Shown here piece by piece: positions 36,276-45,281 of a stretch of DNA of 64,000 nt. This DNA comes from Cladorrhinum sp. PSN259. Lineage: Eukaryota; Ascomycota; Sordariomycetes; Sordariales; Podosporaceae. The notes under the pieces are model-generated. The model had not been told where the DNA came from and made no database searches. It saw only the letters and a program-made list of their open reading frames with translations. How positions within the stretch are numbered: the stretch's first letter is position 1; each line of letters starts with the position of its first letter. The position numbers were made by a program, and so were the translations under genes. The stretch covers positions 62,001-126,000 of the forward strand of contig MU867080.1 of assembly GCA_033725935.1 (NCBI GenBank), written 5' to 3'.

Positions 36276-39200
36276 TTAATGGGTAACGCCCCTTACGGCC
36301 TGCAGTATCACACCAAACATCAGACCCCTGGCTACTTCTTCGACCTGCAAGCAATCAAACAGTCTTCCCAAGGCTTCAGCAGTAGCAGCTTGACCCATCA
36401 CGCCCGAAAGAGCAGCAGGAACACCGCTATCGATCAACAGCTTCCTTGCCTTCACTCTGAGCGCCTCTTTCTCCTCTGCACTCATCTCAGCCGGCCAGTT
36501 GGCGCGTTCAGCTTCTGTCGGGAGAGTATTTTCCCTCAGCTTCTTGAGGTGAGCGGCAAGCCCAGAGTCTGATGTGTTGGCGTCCAGTACGGTAGACTGA
36601 ATAAGTGATTGTACCGATAATAGTGATGGATTGTTTCCAGGCCGAAGAAGAAAAGATTTGGCAGCTGCTAGTAGTGTACGTCTGATGTTCCAGGCTGAAG
36701 GCGAGAGCGTGTACATCTCGTTGATGACAGCAAACATGAGCTCCACCGCGACGCGAGTCTCAGACTCGGAGAGTTTAGAGTGTTGCTTCACGCCCCTGAG
36801 CGGTGGTCCTTTGATTCTTTGACTGCTGAGGGTAGGCATAGTCAGGGACCGAGCATGATGGGAGAGGTGCTCTGGTAAACGGCCCTGAGGGCTAATGGGG
36901 GATTCGTAATCATCCGTGATGGTATCTGGCGGAGGAGGCAGTTTGAATCCGTCAAAGCTGAGAGTAGACGGTGACCGGGCAACGGCTGAGGTAGGCGCCC
37001 TGCTTGAAGCACGGCTGTGTTCACGGCTGTTCCTTGCTGATGCTCTGGAAGGTCGTAGGCTGTCTCCGTCAATCTCTCCGCCAACAGACTGATAACTTGG
37101 GCGACGGTCGAGTGTTGGAGGGGGAGTTTTCCCTGGCTGCATGGCAACGATGGACGAGTGCTGGCTGTCGATACTGTCGCGGGTCTTGCTTCGCATGAGG
37201 CCGCTTAGAGACAAGCTGCTATCTGCGCGTGACAGAGTAGACATGGACAGACGGCTAGCCGCTGTGACATCTTGCAGAGCAGATGGCGGAGGTGGCGGAG
37301 GAGGGGCCGGTTGTTGTTTCTTTTGTCCTAGACCAATGTTGCCGAGCACTCCGGTAATGCCATCAACCACAGCTTTTGAGCCTTCCAGAGGCGCGCTGGT
37401 CATGACTCCCAGGACATTCTTGCCAATCTTTTCGAAGGCTTGAAACCCAGATTTGGAGGTATTGGGTAGATGCCCGTGATCCCTCTCCAAAAATTTCTTG
37501 AGGCCTTCACTCTCCGCCAGGGTCTGGTGCGAACAAGCATCCTTCAGGTAACGCTCCAGTTCGCCTCGCAGCGACGTTCTCGTGTGAATCTTCCATGGCG
37601 GCAGAGTACCGTGCTGCTCCGAAAACGCAGTCGCCCCCGAGATCGTTGCGATGCGCCTCAGGACCTCATGCAGAGTTTCAAAATCGCTGTACTTTCTGAC
37701 AATCATCCATCCAGGATACAATGTCGTGGCGGGTTCAATTTGAACCAAGTAATCCCAGGAGGGTTTGGACCGAATCTTATCACCTGGCTCGTCCAAGACG
37801 GTGATGGTCGCATTGAACACTGTTAATGGTGGCGGCCTGGATGGTTCTGGAGCTTCTTCCATCTCTGGTTCCTCCCGGGCGGGTGGGACAATTTGATCGA
37901 AGCTGGTGAACGAGACGGACTCTCTTGAGTTATGAAGTGGCGAAGACGAACCCTCACTAGAGGCTGCGGTGGAAGATTGAGGAGTGACGGGAGTCAGGAT
38001 GATATCGTTTTTGCTCGAAATGTCACTGCTAACACGTTCCAGGACATCTTTAGACGATGCGTTGGCAAGTGCTGGCGAGGTCTCGGCAACAATTGCTTCT
38101 TCTTTGGCCTTGGCCGGCTCCTGATTCGCAATCATCTTATTGAGCAGTTTCATTTCTTCCATGGCCAATTCCATCTCCTCTTCGGCTTTGCTGAGCTTCT
38201 TTTTATGCGCCAGAGACTCCTTACGCCGCGCTCTTTCCTGATCAAATGAGCTTCTGTTCCCTTTCAGGAGCCCAATGTTTCCCACATTGCCATCGATATC
38301 GGCAAAGGCAGCATCAGGACCTGTCTGCATGCCCACATCAATAGCCTGACTGATATCTGGCTCCCCTTGCTCTAGGAGATATACAATCCAGGAGTTGATC
38401 CATTCTGCCTTTGAACATGACTGGAGGGTCATTTCTAATACAACATTGGCGAGTATTTCTCTGAGAAAAACCCTCGCGGGATCACACTCGTAGGTTGGGC
38501 GCTCCAGAAAGTTTAGAAGGTCTTCCGCGACCATTCTAAACTTGCCTGCTTGTTGTCTTTGGTTCAAGAGATTTGCCAGACTAGATTCGGGGTGGGCAGC
38601 GAGATATTGGTAGACTGCGTCTGCGGCCGACAAAGTTGAGTCGGCCGGGAGTTCTTTGAAGGCGTTCGAAAGCTCCGAAAAGAAAACAATGACGATGGAG
38701 GATGAGTTCGTCAAGAAGTCGAGAAATGCGTCTGTGGGTCGCTTTCGACTAAGGTGGTTTGCGACTGATGTGATAAAGGAGGTCAACGTCTTCCGGCAGG
38801 CCATAGGGAAGAACTTCTCGCCTGGAACAACAGGAATATACCACCATTTTACGTAGTTATCGATGATAGCATCAACAAGCTCATGCAGCGCCTCTCGCGT
38901 TTCGGGCTGGAGGTCCTCAAAGGCACGAATCAACGCGACTTCCTTGTCTTCTTTTTCCTCGTCCTCCTTGTTTTTGGAGTTGCTTCTAGCATCCAACATG
39001 CGTGCGAGGAGATCAACTCCTCGCTCCCCGCGAACTATACGGGCGACCTCAATATTTCGTTGCTCCCATTGTATAAACGTCACAATGCCACCAAATGCGC
39101 CCATCAAAACAAGACCAAGCTTGCCGAGAACCAAGTATGTGGTGGCCGCCAAACCCACTGCGACGCCGCCCAGCGTTCCAGGAGTTGCCGTCGCCAGGAA

Positions 39201-39383
39201 TTTGAAGGCCTTGGTGGTCAAATCCTCCTCATTGTTCGGAGGATTCGGCGGCTCATCGGGGCCTCGGGCCTTCGAGTCCAGTCGCGTGTCCGTGTCCGTG
39301 TCTCTCATCTCAAGTTCCATCTTGTCTTTATCGTCCATTTTGTCGGTGGGCACGCCCGAGTCAGGCGCATCCTGTTTGCTCAT
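36276..39383 (-). CDS. PXA-PX-nexin_C membrane sorting nexin
   Basis: One uninterrupted frame of 1035 residues. Order: an acidic N-terminus, a hydrophobic segment at about 68-105 (GTLGGVAVGLAATTYLVLGK), a PXA domain at about 150-335 (LHELVDAIIDNYVKWWYIPV), a coiled-coil-like charged stretch at about 385-415, a PX domain at about 520-640 (SWDYLVQIEPATTLYPGWMI, VRKYSDFETLHEVLRRI), a low-complexity Ser/Pro region, and a C-terminal nexin_C domain at about 870-1030 (AVELMFAVINEMYTLSPSAW). This architecture belongs to the Mdm1/SNX13/SNX14/SNX25 group, which is ER-anchored and tethers ER to the vacuole or lysosome and lipid droplets. I see no RGS domain between PXA and PX, which Mdm1 carries, so this may be a distinct fungal paralogue. 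The PX domain should bind phosphoinositides. Family call is firm. Confidence 0.88.
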   Translation of the reverse strand: MSKQDAPDSGVPTDKMDDKDKMELEMRDTDTDTRLDSKARGPDEPPNPPNNEEDLTTKAFKFLATATPGTLGGVAVGLAATTYLVLGKLGLVLMGAFGGIVTFIQWEQRNIEVARIVRGERGVDLLARMLDARSNSKNKEDEEKEDKEVALIRAFEDLQPETREALHELVDAIIDNYVKWWYIPVVPGEKFFPMACRKTLTSFITSVANHLSRKRPTDAFLDFLTNSSSIVIVFFSELSNAFKELPADSTLSAADAVYQYLAAHPESSLANLLNQRQQAGKFRMVAEDLLNFLERPTYECDPARVFLREILANVVLEMTLQSCSKAEWINSWIVYLLEQGEPDISQAIDVGMQTGPDAAFADIDGNVGNIGLLKGNRSSFDQERARRKESLAHKKKLSKAEEEMELAMEEMKLLNKMIANQEPAKAKEEAIVAETSPALANASSKDVLERVSSDISSKNDIILTPVTPQSSTAASSEGSSSPLHNSRESVSFTSFDQIVPPAREEPEMEEAPEPSRPPPLTVFNATITVLDEPGDKIRSKPSWDYLVQIEPATTLYPGWMIVRKYSDFETLHEVLRRIATISGATAFSEQHGTLPPWKIHTRTSLRGELERYLKDACSHQTLAESEGLKKFLERDHGHLPNTSKSGFQAFEKIGKNVLGVMTSAPLEGSKAVVDGITGVLGNIGLGQKKQQPAPPPPPPPSALQDVTAASRLSMSTLSRADSSLSLSGLMRSKTRDSIDSQHSSIVAMQPGKTPPPTLDRRPSYQSVGGEIDGDSLRPSRASARNSREHSRASSRAPTSAVARSPSTLSFDGFKLPPPPDTITDDYESPISPQGRLPEHLSHHARSLTMPTLSSQRIKGPPLRGVKQHSKLSESETRVAVELMFAVINEMYTLSPSAWNIRRTLLAAAKSFLLRPGNNPSLLSVQSLIQSTVLDANTSDSGLAAHLKKLRENTLPTEAERANWPAEMSAEEKEALRVKARKLLIDSGVPAALSGVMGQAATAEALGRLFDCLQVEEVARGLMFGVILQAVRGVTH

Positions 39384-40349
39384 AAGAACTCGTTGATCGT
39401 CTCGGGTATCATTGAAGAAGGATATTTGGTCTATTCAATCTGTCGGTGGATGACACTGTAGGAATCGTGCGACTGAAGGGGCGGTGGAGGGGTGCTGAAC
39501 TCGGGAGACTCGGCGATTACGTAGGTAGCAGCAATTCAAGCAGAAACTCGGATTAATTGAGCGCAAGAAAGCACATAGCAAATATTAAAAGAAGCACTAG
39601 ACAACCCAAAGGCTCAATGATTAGAATTCGGTGATGCGATGGGCTTGTTGTTCTGATTAATTCCCCCCGGATTTGATTCTGGAGACAGCCCTACCTGTAT
39701 TTTTTAAGGGGCCTTCTCCATTCTCCCAACTTCCAGGTTGCGAACCCCTGTTCGTTCTCAACAAAGGATTCCCATAAAACAGGAGAAGTTTCTCCACTTA
39801 GTTTTCCGTGCCGCAAGTGCCAACTGCCAAACAGTTTTTTAAGTGGAGTCCTGAAATAAAGGTGGGCACAGTGTTTCCTCGGCAGTTCCACCGTCTCAAG
39901 CTTGGTTCCTGAGCTTGTTGCAACGCTGGGAAAGTGCAATATCAACCTAAAAAATGAGTTGATTGGCGTTGGGAAACACAGGAGACAATGCCAAAATTGT
40001 GTTTGCCTGTTTGTGTTTTTTAATATGCGTGCGATATTCATGTGCATAGAGTAAAGTGATTGGTCTGACCCCCACCATCAAGAACCATTCACGTGTAAGC
40101 GCGTCAGGAAGGTACACGCCCTCAGGTCACGTCGCTATTACCACATCTATCTATCGCGTTTGAGACTCTGCTCACTTCTTGAAGCGACTTGGAACCTTGT
40201 AAAATTTGAGACCTACAACGTCCAAAAAACAGCCTTCAGTTCTCTCATCCACATTTTTCACTCTCGGAATTTATTTACCGAGTCGTATCAGGCCAAGCAA
40301 CCGTCTCACTGAACACCTCATAAATTCATTTTCATCACATAGTCGCACA
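39384..40349. other. Divergent promoter region
   Basis: A spacer of 966 bases between the PX-domain gene (-) and sub1 (+). No gene is supported. Sequences just upstream of 40350 are C/T-rich and lead into the sub1 start. Confidence 0.5.
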
Positions 40350-40989
40350 ATGTCCTACAGCAGAAAGCGGGGAATTCAGCTCGAGAACGACGACGAGATT
40401 CCCCCCAAGAAAGTCAAGGGCGCAAAGCCCCGTATTCAGACTGAGAATGATGAGAGTTCTGAGGATGTGCCAATGAAGAAGACGGCTCCGGCTCAGAAGG
40501 CCGCAGGGTCCAAGGGCAAGAAATTAGAGCCCGCTCAAGGCACCGATGCCGAGGGCAATAACTATTGGGAGATTGGAACCAATCGTCGCATCGGCTCATC
40601 AAAGTTCAAGAACACCACGCTGGTCAACATTCGGGAGTATTACAACACTCCAGATGGTGAGGCCAGACCGGGGAAGAAAGTGGGTCAACCAACATTTTAC
40701 AGTCAACTCAGTCGCTGACCACAACTTTTAGGGCATCTCACTCTCTCTAGACCAGTATAATGCTCTGCTCAGGGCCATCCCTAAGCTCAACGAGGAGTTG
40801 CGCTCTCAGGGCCATGAAGTGGAGGACCCTCCGGTCACAAGCGGCGGCAGCAGCGCTGCTGCGGCAAAGAGCGAGAAGTCTAGCAAGACCAAGAAACCCA
40901 AAAAGTCCAACATCGAAGAGACCAGTGACGAAGAAGAGGAGGATGCTAACGATGAGATGGAGGACGACGACGAGAATGATGATATCTAG
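40350..40989 (+). CDS. sub1: PC4/Sub1 transcriptional coactivator
   Basis: Two exons, 40350-40679 and 40732-40989, with a 52-base intron (GTGGGT donor, CTGAC branch site, TTTTAG acceptor), give 195 residues. The PC4 single-stranded-DNA-binding domain spans the splice: YWEIGTNRRIGSSKFKNTTL, VNIREYY and PGKK join to GISLSLDQYNALLRAIPKLN. It is flanked by a basic Lys/Ser N-terminus and a very acidic C-terminus (DEEEEDANDEMEDDDENDD). Sub1/PC4 binds melted promoter DNA, assists RNA polymerase II initiation and elongation, and protects single-stranded DNA. The acidic tail is typical of fungal members and is longer than in animals. Length and domain position fit the family. It is divergently placed to the PX-domain gene. 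Confidence 0.95.
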
Positions 40990-41609
40990 GCGTTCCTTCT
41001 TCGCCCCCTCGCTGCGAGTTCTCTGACTGCACCAATGCGGTAGACTAGGCGATGATCAACTGAGTCATGTGAGACGGCGTCAAACCGGGGGGGGGGGGGG
41101 GGGTGAGTGTCAATATGGATGGTGACAGACCTGGTTATTTGCAGGGAATAGCATGTGGGGTGCATGTATGGGTGCTTATCAGAAAGAACAGACTTTCGAC
41201 ATGTTGAGGTGAATTGCCGGATTGGTTGTTTTGATAGAAGGGGATTGATGGCAGTGATTGTGGACAGTTATTGAGCAATCTGTACGTGTATTTTGATATT
41301 AGCCGGGTGTTTGGATGGGAAGTACTATGGGCTATTATCTTCAGGATAGGTGTAGTGGTAAAATTTACATGTAGTTCTGCTGTTGATGATCAGAGCAGTG
41401 CCTCGGCCGTTTACAGAGCGTGATGTTTAGCACATATAGCTTCTACGGCCGCCTTAGGTGTATGCATCTTCTGTCCAAGTGTCTTGGGACATAAGGTGAA
41501 GGGGAGGAAGTTCATCATTCACATTGCGCGTCTTATAATTACACACGACGCCTATCCTACATTTCCGTACACCACATTTGTTACAGAATCGTGAATCAGC
41601 CTCCTGAAA
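40990..41609. other. Convergent 3' spacer with poly-G tract
   Basis: A spacer of 620 bases between sub1 (+) and the mitochondrial protein gene (-). It includes 17 consecutive G at 41087-41103, just after the sub1 stop. No gene is seen. Confidence 0.6.
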
Positions 41610-42447
41610 TCATGCTTTGGTCTCCTCCTCACGGAGCCGAGCGATCAGCCTCTTCTCAAGGAATGGGCTCAGACCGAGCCTACGTTTCGTCAGTCAGCCA
41701 AACAGCTCATAATAAAAATCTAACTTTGAAAGTGACACTTACATCCCCTGGTTCGTAATGATCCTATAAGTCCCACTGGGTTGATAATTGCCAATAATCT
41801 GCCCCTTTCCATCCACTTCTACACTGCCAAGAATATCTTCTGGCCTTTCATCACAGAACCATCAGTTTCCATCGTCCACTCAGATGTACACAGAAAACTT
41901 ACCAAGCAATCCTCCCAAAATCAGGCGGATTTCTAGAATCACTCAAATGAACCCATCCACCGACTCCCGCTCCGCCTGCACCACCTTCACCGCTTGCCCC
42001 GCTAGTTTCCTTCTTTCCCTTGCGGGAGGAGTTGGGGTTCCCGATGAAGGTGAACCCACCCGGGGAAGCAAAAGCCTGGGCTTGAGCTTGCAGTTCAGGA
42101 TCCTGGGAAGCGTTTTGAGCGAGAACATCGTTGAGGATTGAGAGGAATTTGGGGTTGGATGAGAAGGATTGAGGGGTGGGAGGGACGGCAGTAGTTGTGC
42201 CGATTGCGAGGGCTGGGTTCGGAGGGACTGAGTCGAGGTAGGTTAGTAGGTTCACAGGTTGGCCTGTTGGCGAGAGGTGAGGGAATATTTTCTGTAAATG
42301 GGTGTTAAGCTGAGATTCCATGTATGAAAGGTGGGACGGGCCACTGACGATCAAGGGGTTAGAGGGAAGCGTTGAGACATAGCGGCGGGTTGAGAGCGAG
42401 AGAGGTCGGAAAAGAGATTGTGAGAATAAGAGGCGTGTTGATGCCAT
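41610..42447 (-). CDS. Putative mitochondrial protein, unknown function
   Basis: Three exons on the minus strand are proposed: 42447-41903, 41844-41743 and 41679-41610, giving 238 residues. Both donors are GTAAGT; acceptors are TGAAAG and ACGTAG. The join yields a continuous C-terminus: DFGRIAWPEDILGSVEVDG, then YQPSGTYRI, then MLGLSPFLEKRLIARL. The N-terminus has Arg, Ser and Leu with no acids (MASTRLLFSQSLFRPLSLST, RRY), a good mitochondrial targeting sequence. A Gly/Ala/Ser-rich linker lies around residues 140-165. I recall similar RNPPDYGRIAWPEDI proteins as unnamed conserved ascomycete proteins. No catalytic motif is visible and I will not assign a function. It shares a 350-base promoter with dpb2. 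Confidence 0.78.
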
Positions 42448-42797
42448 TTCAAGAAGCCGAGATGTAGAATGGTTGAAAAGAGGAAAAGGTATCAGAAACC
42501 GAAAAAAAAGTCACTGAATTAGTGATATCAACAAAGGCAAGTCTTTTTTAATTCACCATGCCGTCATTGGTCTCGAGCTTCCCTAGAGCTTTGACAGCCA
42601 CTGCAGGGAGTGAAACTCTTTGACAGGGGGACCCTGGCTTGCAGCCCCGCCAAACGCGCTAAGACGCGGTAACGTTGAATCTCAATTAACGCGCTTCCAC
42701 AGTTAACTGACATTTGACGACCACCAAGAAAGACAAACCTCGATATCATGCGATTCTTGATATAGTCGATTGAACTCCACAGAAACTTACCGCGAAA
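42448..42797. promoter_or_regulatory. Shared divergent promoter with MCB-like cores
   Basis: A spacer of 350 bases between the mitochondrial protein gene (-) and dpb2 (+). ACGCG cores occur at 42654, 42664 and 42689 (AAACGCGCT, AGACGCGGT, TAACGCGCTT), 105-145 bases before the dpb2 start. These are one base short of the full MCB hexamer ACGCGT. Replication genes including DPB2 are MBF-controlled in yeast, so G1/S regulation is plausible. Confidence 0.5.
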
Positions 42798-45281
42798 ATG
42801 AACATTATCCCAAGCCCCCAAAAAAATGAGAAAAGGCAGCGAGCTGCCGAAGAAAAAGGCAAGCGACCAGCGAAACCACCTCCAGCACCCTTTTTTGCGC
42901 CCAAGAACAAGATCTCTTGGACGCCGGCGATTCCTTCTTCGTCTCCAGCCTTCGCGACACCAGCGCATCCTCTGCGACCATTCCAGGCCCCAGCAACAGC
43001 AAAAGCAGCCATCCTCCCTATCATCCTCCCTCCCGCGACGCTCCGACCGCTCGCCTTCCGAACATTCACAAAGAAACACAACCTCACACTCACTTCCTCT
43101 GCCCTACAGGAACTAGCCACCTTCATTGGTAGACACTGCGGTTCGGGATGGCGAGAAGAAGGTCTCGCGGAAAGGATCCTCGAAGAGGTATCTCGGGGTT
43201 GGAAGAACCGTAATGGAGGTGTCATAGTCGACGGCAGCAGTGCAGAGCTCAAAGACATTCTCAAAAATCTGGAAGGGAACATGTCCGGCGGGAAAATCAT
43301 CAGCGGACCACGCGGCCCAGGTGGTTTAAGCAGACAAAACAGTCTCCTCCTCGATTCTGCGGATGATCATTCCAAAACTCGTCTAGGATTACGCCCTTCA
43401 ACTGCTGCCGCACTTTTGCGTGAGGACAGCCAAAGCAGTTTCGGCGCTTCCTCTATGCAAATAGACGACGACGCCGACGACGTTGACGACGACGAGGAGA
43501 ACTCCGCAGCGAGGGACGCAAGGAGATGGCTTAAAGTCATTACGGCCTTTGACCAGCCAAGGTTAACGTACAACGTCGCGAAGAAACATTTCGAGAGGGT
43601 TTCTGCCAAACCGTCTTTACTTCCTGCGCCATCGCACAAGACCGAGGCGTTTAGAAATCGCTTGGCGGTCATTCATCAGCGTCTGATGCGGAACGAGTCC
43701 TTCCAGTCTTCCTCCATCTCTCGCTCTTCGGCACCGGGCCAGCAATCCCATAAAATTACGCCCATAGCTAATTTGCTTGGAAGACACGGGAGCACGCACA
43801 TGTTGCTGGGCATGTTGGTCATTTTGCCTACGGGGAACCTAGCTATTTCCGACTTGACCGGGACTATCACACTGGATCTAAGTCACGCGGTAATGATTCC
43901 CGCCGATTCAGCTTGGTTTACTCCAGGCATGATTGTTCTAGTTGACGGTGTCTACGAAGAGGAAGAAGAGTCAGTAGGAAAGGGGCTAGGTGGAGCAAGC
44001 GGAGTAGGCGGTATCATTGGAGGAAGGTTCCAGGGTTTGTTTGTAGGGCAACCGCCCTGTGAGAAACGAAAAGTGACGTTGGGGACCAGTACGGGTGATA
44101 GCGACGGGATGGTGGGAGGAGGCTTTGGATGGATTGACTTCTTGGGTGTGGGAAGTGAGAGGGCCGTTGGGAGTAAGATGAGGAGGCTGGAGCAGAGGTT
44201 GCTCAGACAGCACGCCGCTGCTGCTCATGCTACTTCGATAAATGAACTTGAGCCAGCAGCTGGCACAGAGTCAGGGGCAGGGAGAGGGCGGATTGTAATT
44301 CTGGGAGAGTTGAATCTGGATCAGCCGAGGAGTTTGCAGGCTTTGCGGAAGGTGTTGGGCTTGTATGCCAGTGATCCGGAGGGAAGCACGCCCATGACTT
44401 TTGTTGTTACTGGAAATTTCATGAACAATGCGGTCATGGCCGGGAATAAGGCGGGTAGTATCGAGTATAAGGAAGCGTTTGATGGGTTAGCGGGTGCTTT
44501 GGCTGATTTCCCGGGACTGCTCACTACCGCTACGTTCGTCTTTGTGCCAGGGGATAACGATGGGTGGGCTTCGGCGTTTGGGGGTGGAGCGGCGGTGCCG
44601 TTGCCCAGGAAGGGAGTGCCGGAGTTGTTTACGAGTAGAGTCAGGAGAGTATTTGCTGCCGCGAACCAGGAGGCCGGGCTAAGTAGCAGTGCTGGGCAAG
44701 GAGGTGAGGCGGTCTGGACGAGCAATCCGAGTCGATTGAGTTTGTTTGGGCCGAATCACGAGATTGTTATGTTCAGGGATGATATCTCAGCGAGGTTGAG
44801 GAGGGCGTCGGTTAGGTTGAAAAGTCAGCGTGTTAGTGGCGAGGGTGAGGAGGATGGTGATGTGGCCATGTCTGGTGCAAATCCGGCAGCAGCAGCACGT
44901 GAAGGTGATGCTATGGATTTGGATGAGGGTCCCTCAACGAATTCTAGAAGGCTAGTGCCGGCAGGAGAGGAGGAAGAGGTGCCCTACGACATTAGAGCTG
45001 CGAGGAAACTGGTCAAAACCCTGCTGGATCAGGGATACCTCGCTCCATTCAGGCAGTCGATTCGGCCAGTTCATTGGGATTACACAACGCCGATGTATCT
45101 ATATCCACTACCGACGTCTATGGTGTTGGTGGACACGACGGCGCCACCATTCTGCGTTACATATGAAGGGTGTCACGTCATGAACCCGGGGAGCATCTTG
45201 GTGAGCGGGAGGAAGGGCGTGGCGAGATGGATTGAGTACGAGATTGGGAGGGTAGGCAAGGTCCGGGAGTGCACTTTCTAG
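42798..45281 (+). CDS. dpb2: DNA polymerase epsilon subunit B (Dpb2)
   Basis: An intronless frame of 827 residues. It matches the B-subunit of DNA polymerase epsilon. An N-terminal four-helix domain at about 85-165 (FRTFTKKHNLTLTSSALQEL) contacts the CMG helicase in yeast. An OB-like region at about 330-430 includes ANLLGRHG and MLLGMLVILPTGNLAISDLT. An inactive calcineurin-like phosphoesterase domain runs from about 497 to the C-terminus (GRIVILGELNLDQPRSLQAL, FVVTGNF, FVPGDNDGW, FGPNHEIVMFRDDI). The end YPLPTSMVLVD, FCVTYEGCHVMNPGS is also typical. Dpb2 is an essential non-catalytic subunit needed for replisome assembly at origins. Low-complexity acidic segments are inserted at about residues 220-235 and 680-730. 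The start follows a promoter with ACGCG cores. Identification is strong. Confidence 0.95.
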   Translation: MNIIPSPQKNEKRQRAAEEKGKRPAKPPPAPFFAPKNKISWTPAIPSSSPAFATPAHPLRPFQAPATAKAAILPIILPPATLRPLAFRTFTKKHNLTLTSSALQELATFIGRHCGSGWREEGLAERILEEVSRGWKNRNGGVIVDGSSAELKDILKNLEGNMSGGKIISGPRGPGGLSRQNSLLLDSADDHSKTRLGLRPSTAAALLREDSQSSFGASSMQIDDDADDVDDDEENSAARDARRWLKVITAFDQPRLTYNVAKKHFERVSAKPSLLPAPSHKTEAFRNRLAVIHQRLMRNESFQSSSISRSSAPGQQSHKITPIANLLGRHGSTHMLLGMLVILPTGNLAISDLTGTITLDLSHAVMIPADSAWFTPGMIVLVDGVYEEEEESVGKGLGGASGVGGIIGGRFQGLFVGQPPCEKRKVTLGTSTGDSDGMVGGGFGWIDFLGVGSERAVGSKMRRLEQRLLRQHAAAAHATSINELEPAAGTESGAGRGRIVILGELNLDQPRSLQALRKVLGLYASDPEGSTPMTFVVTGNFMNNAVMAGNKAGSIEYKEAFDGLAGALADFPGLLTTATFVFVPGDNDGWASAFGGGAAVPLPRKGVPELFTSRVRRVFAAANQEAGLSSSAGQGGEAVWTSNPSRLSLFGPNHEIVMFRDDISARLRRASVRLKSQRVSGEGEEDGDVAMSGANPAAAAREGDAMDLDEGPSTNSRRLVPAGEEEEVPYDIRAARKLVKTLLDQGYLAPFRQSIRPVHWDYTTPMYLYPLPTSMVLVDTTAPPFCVTYEGCHVMNPGSILVSGRKGVARWIEYEIGRVGKVRECTF

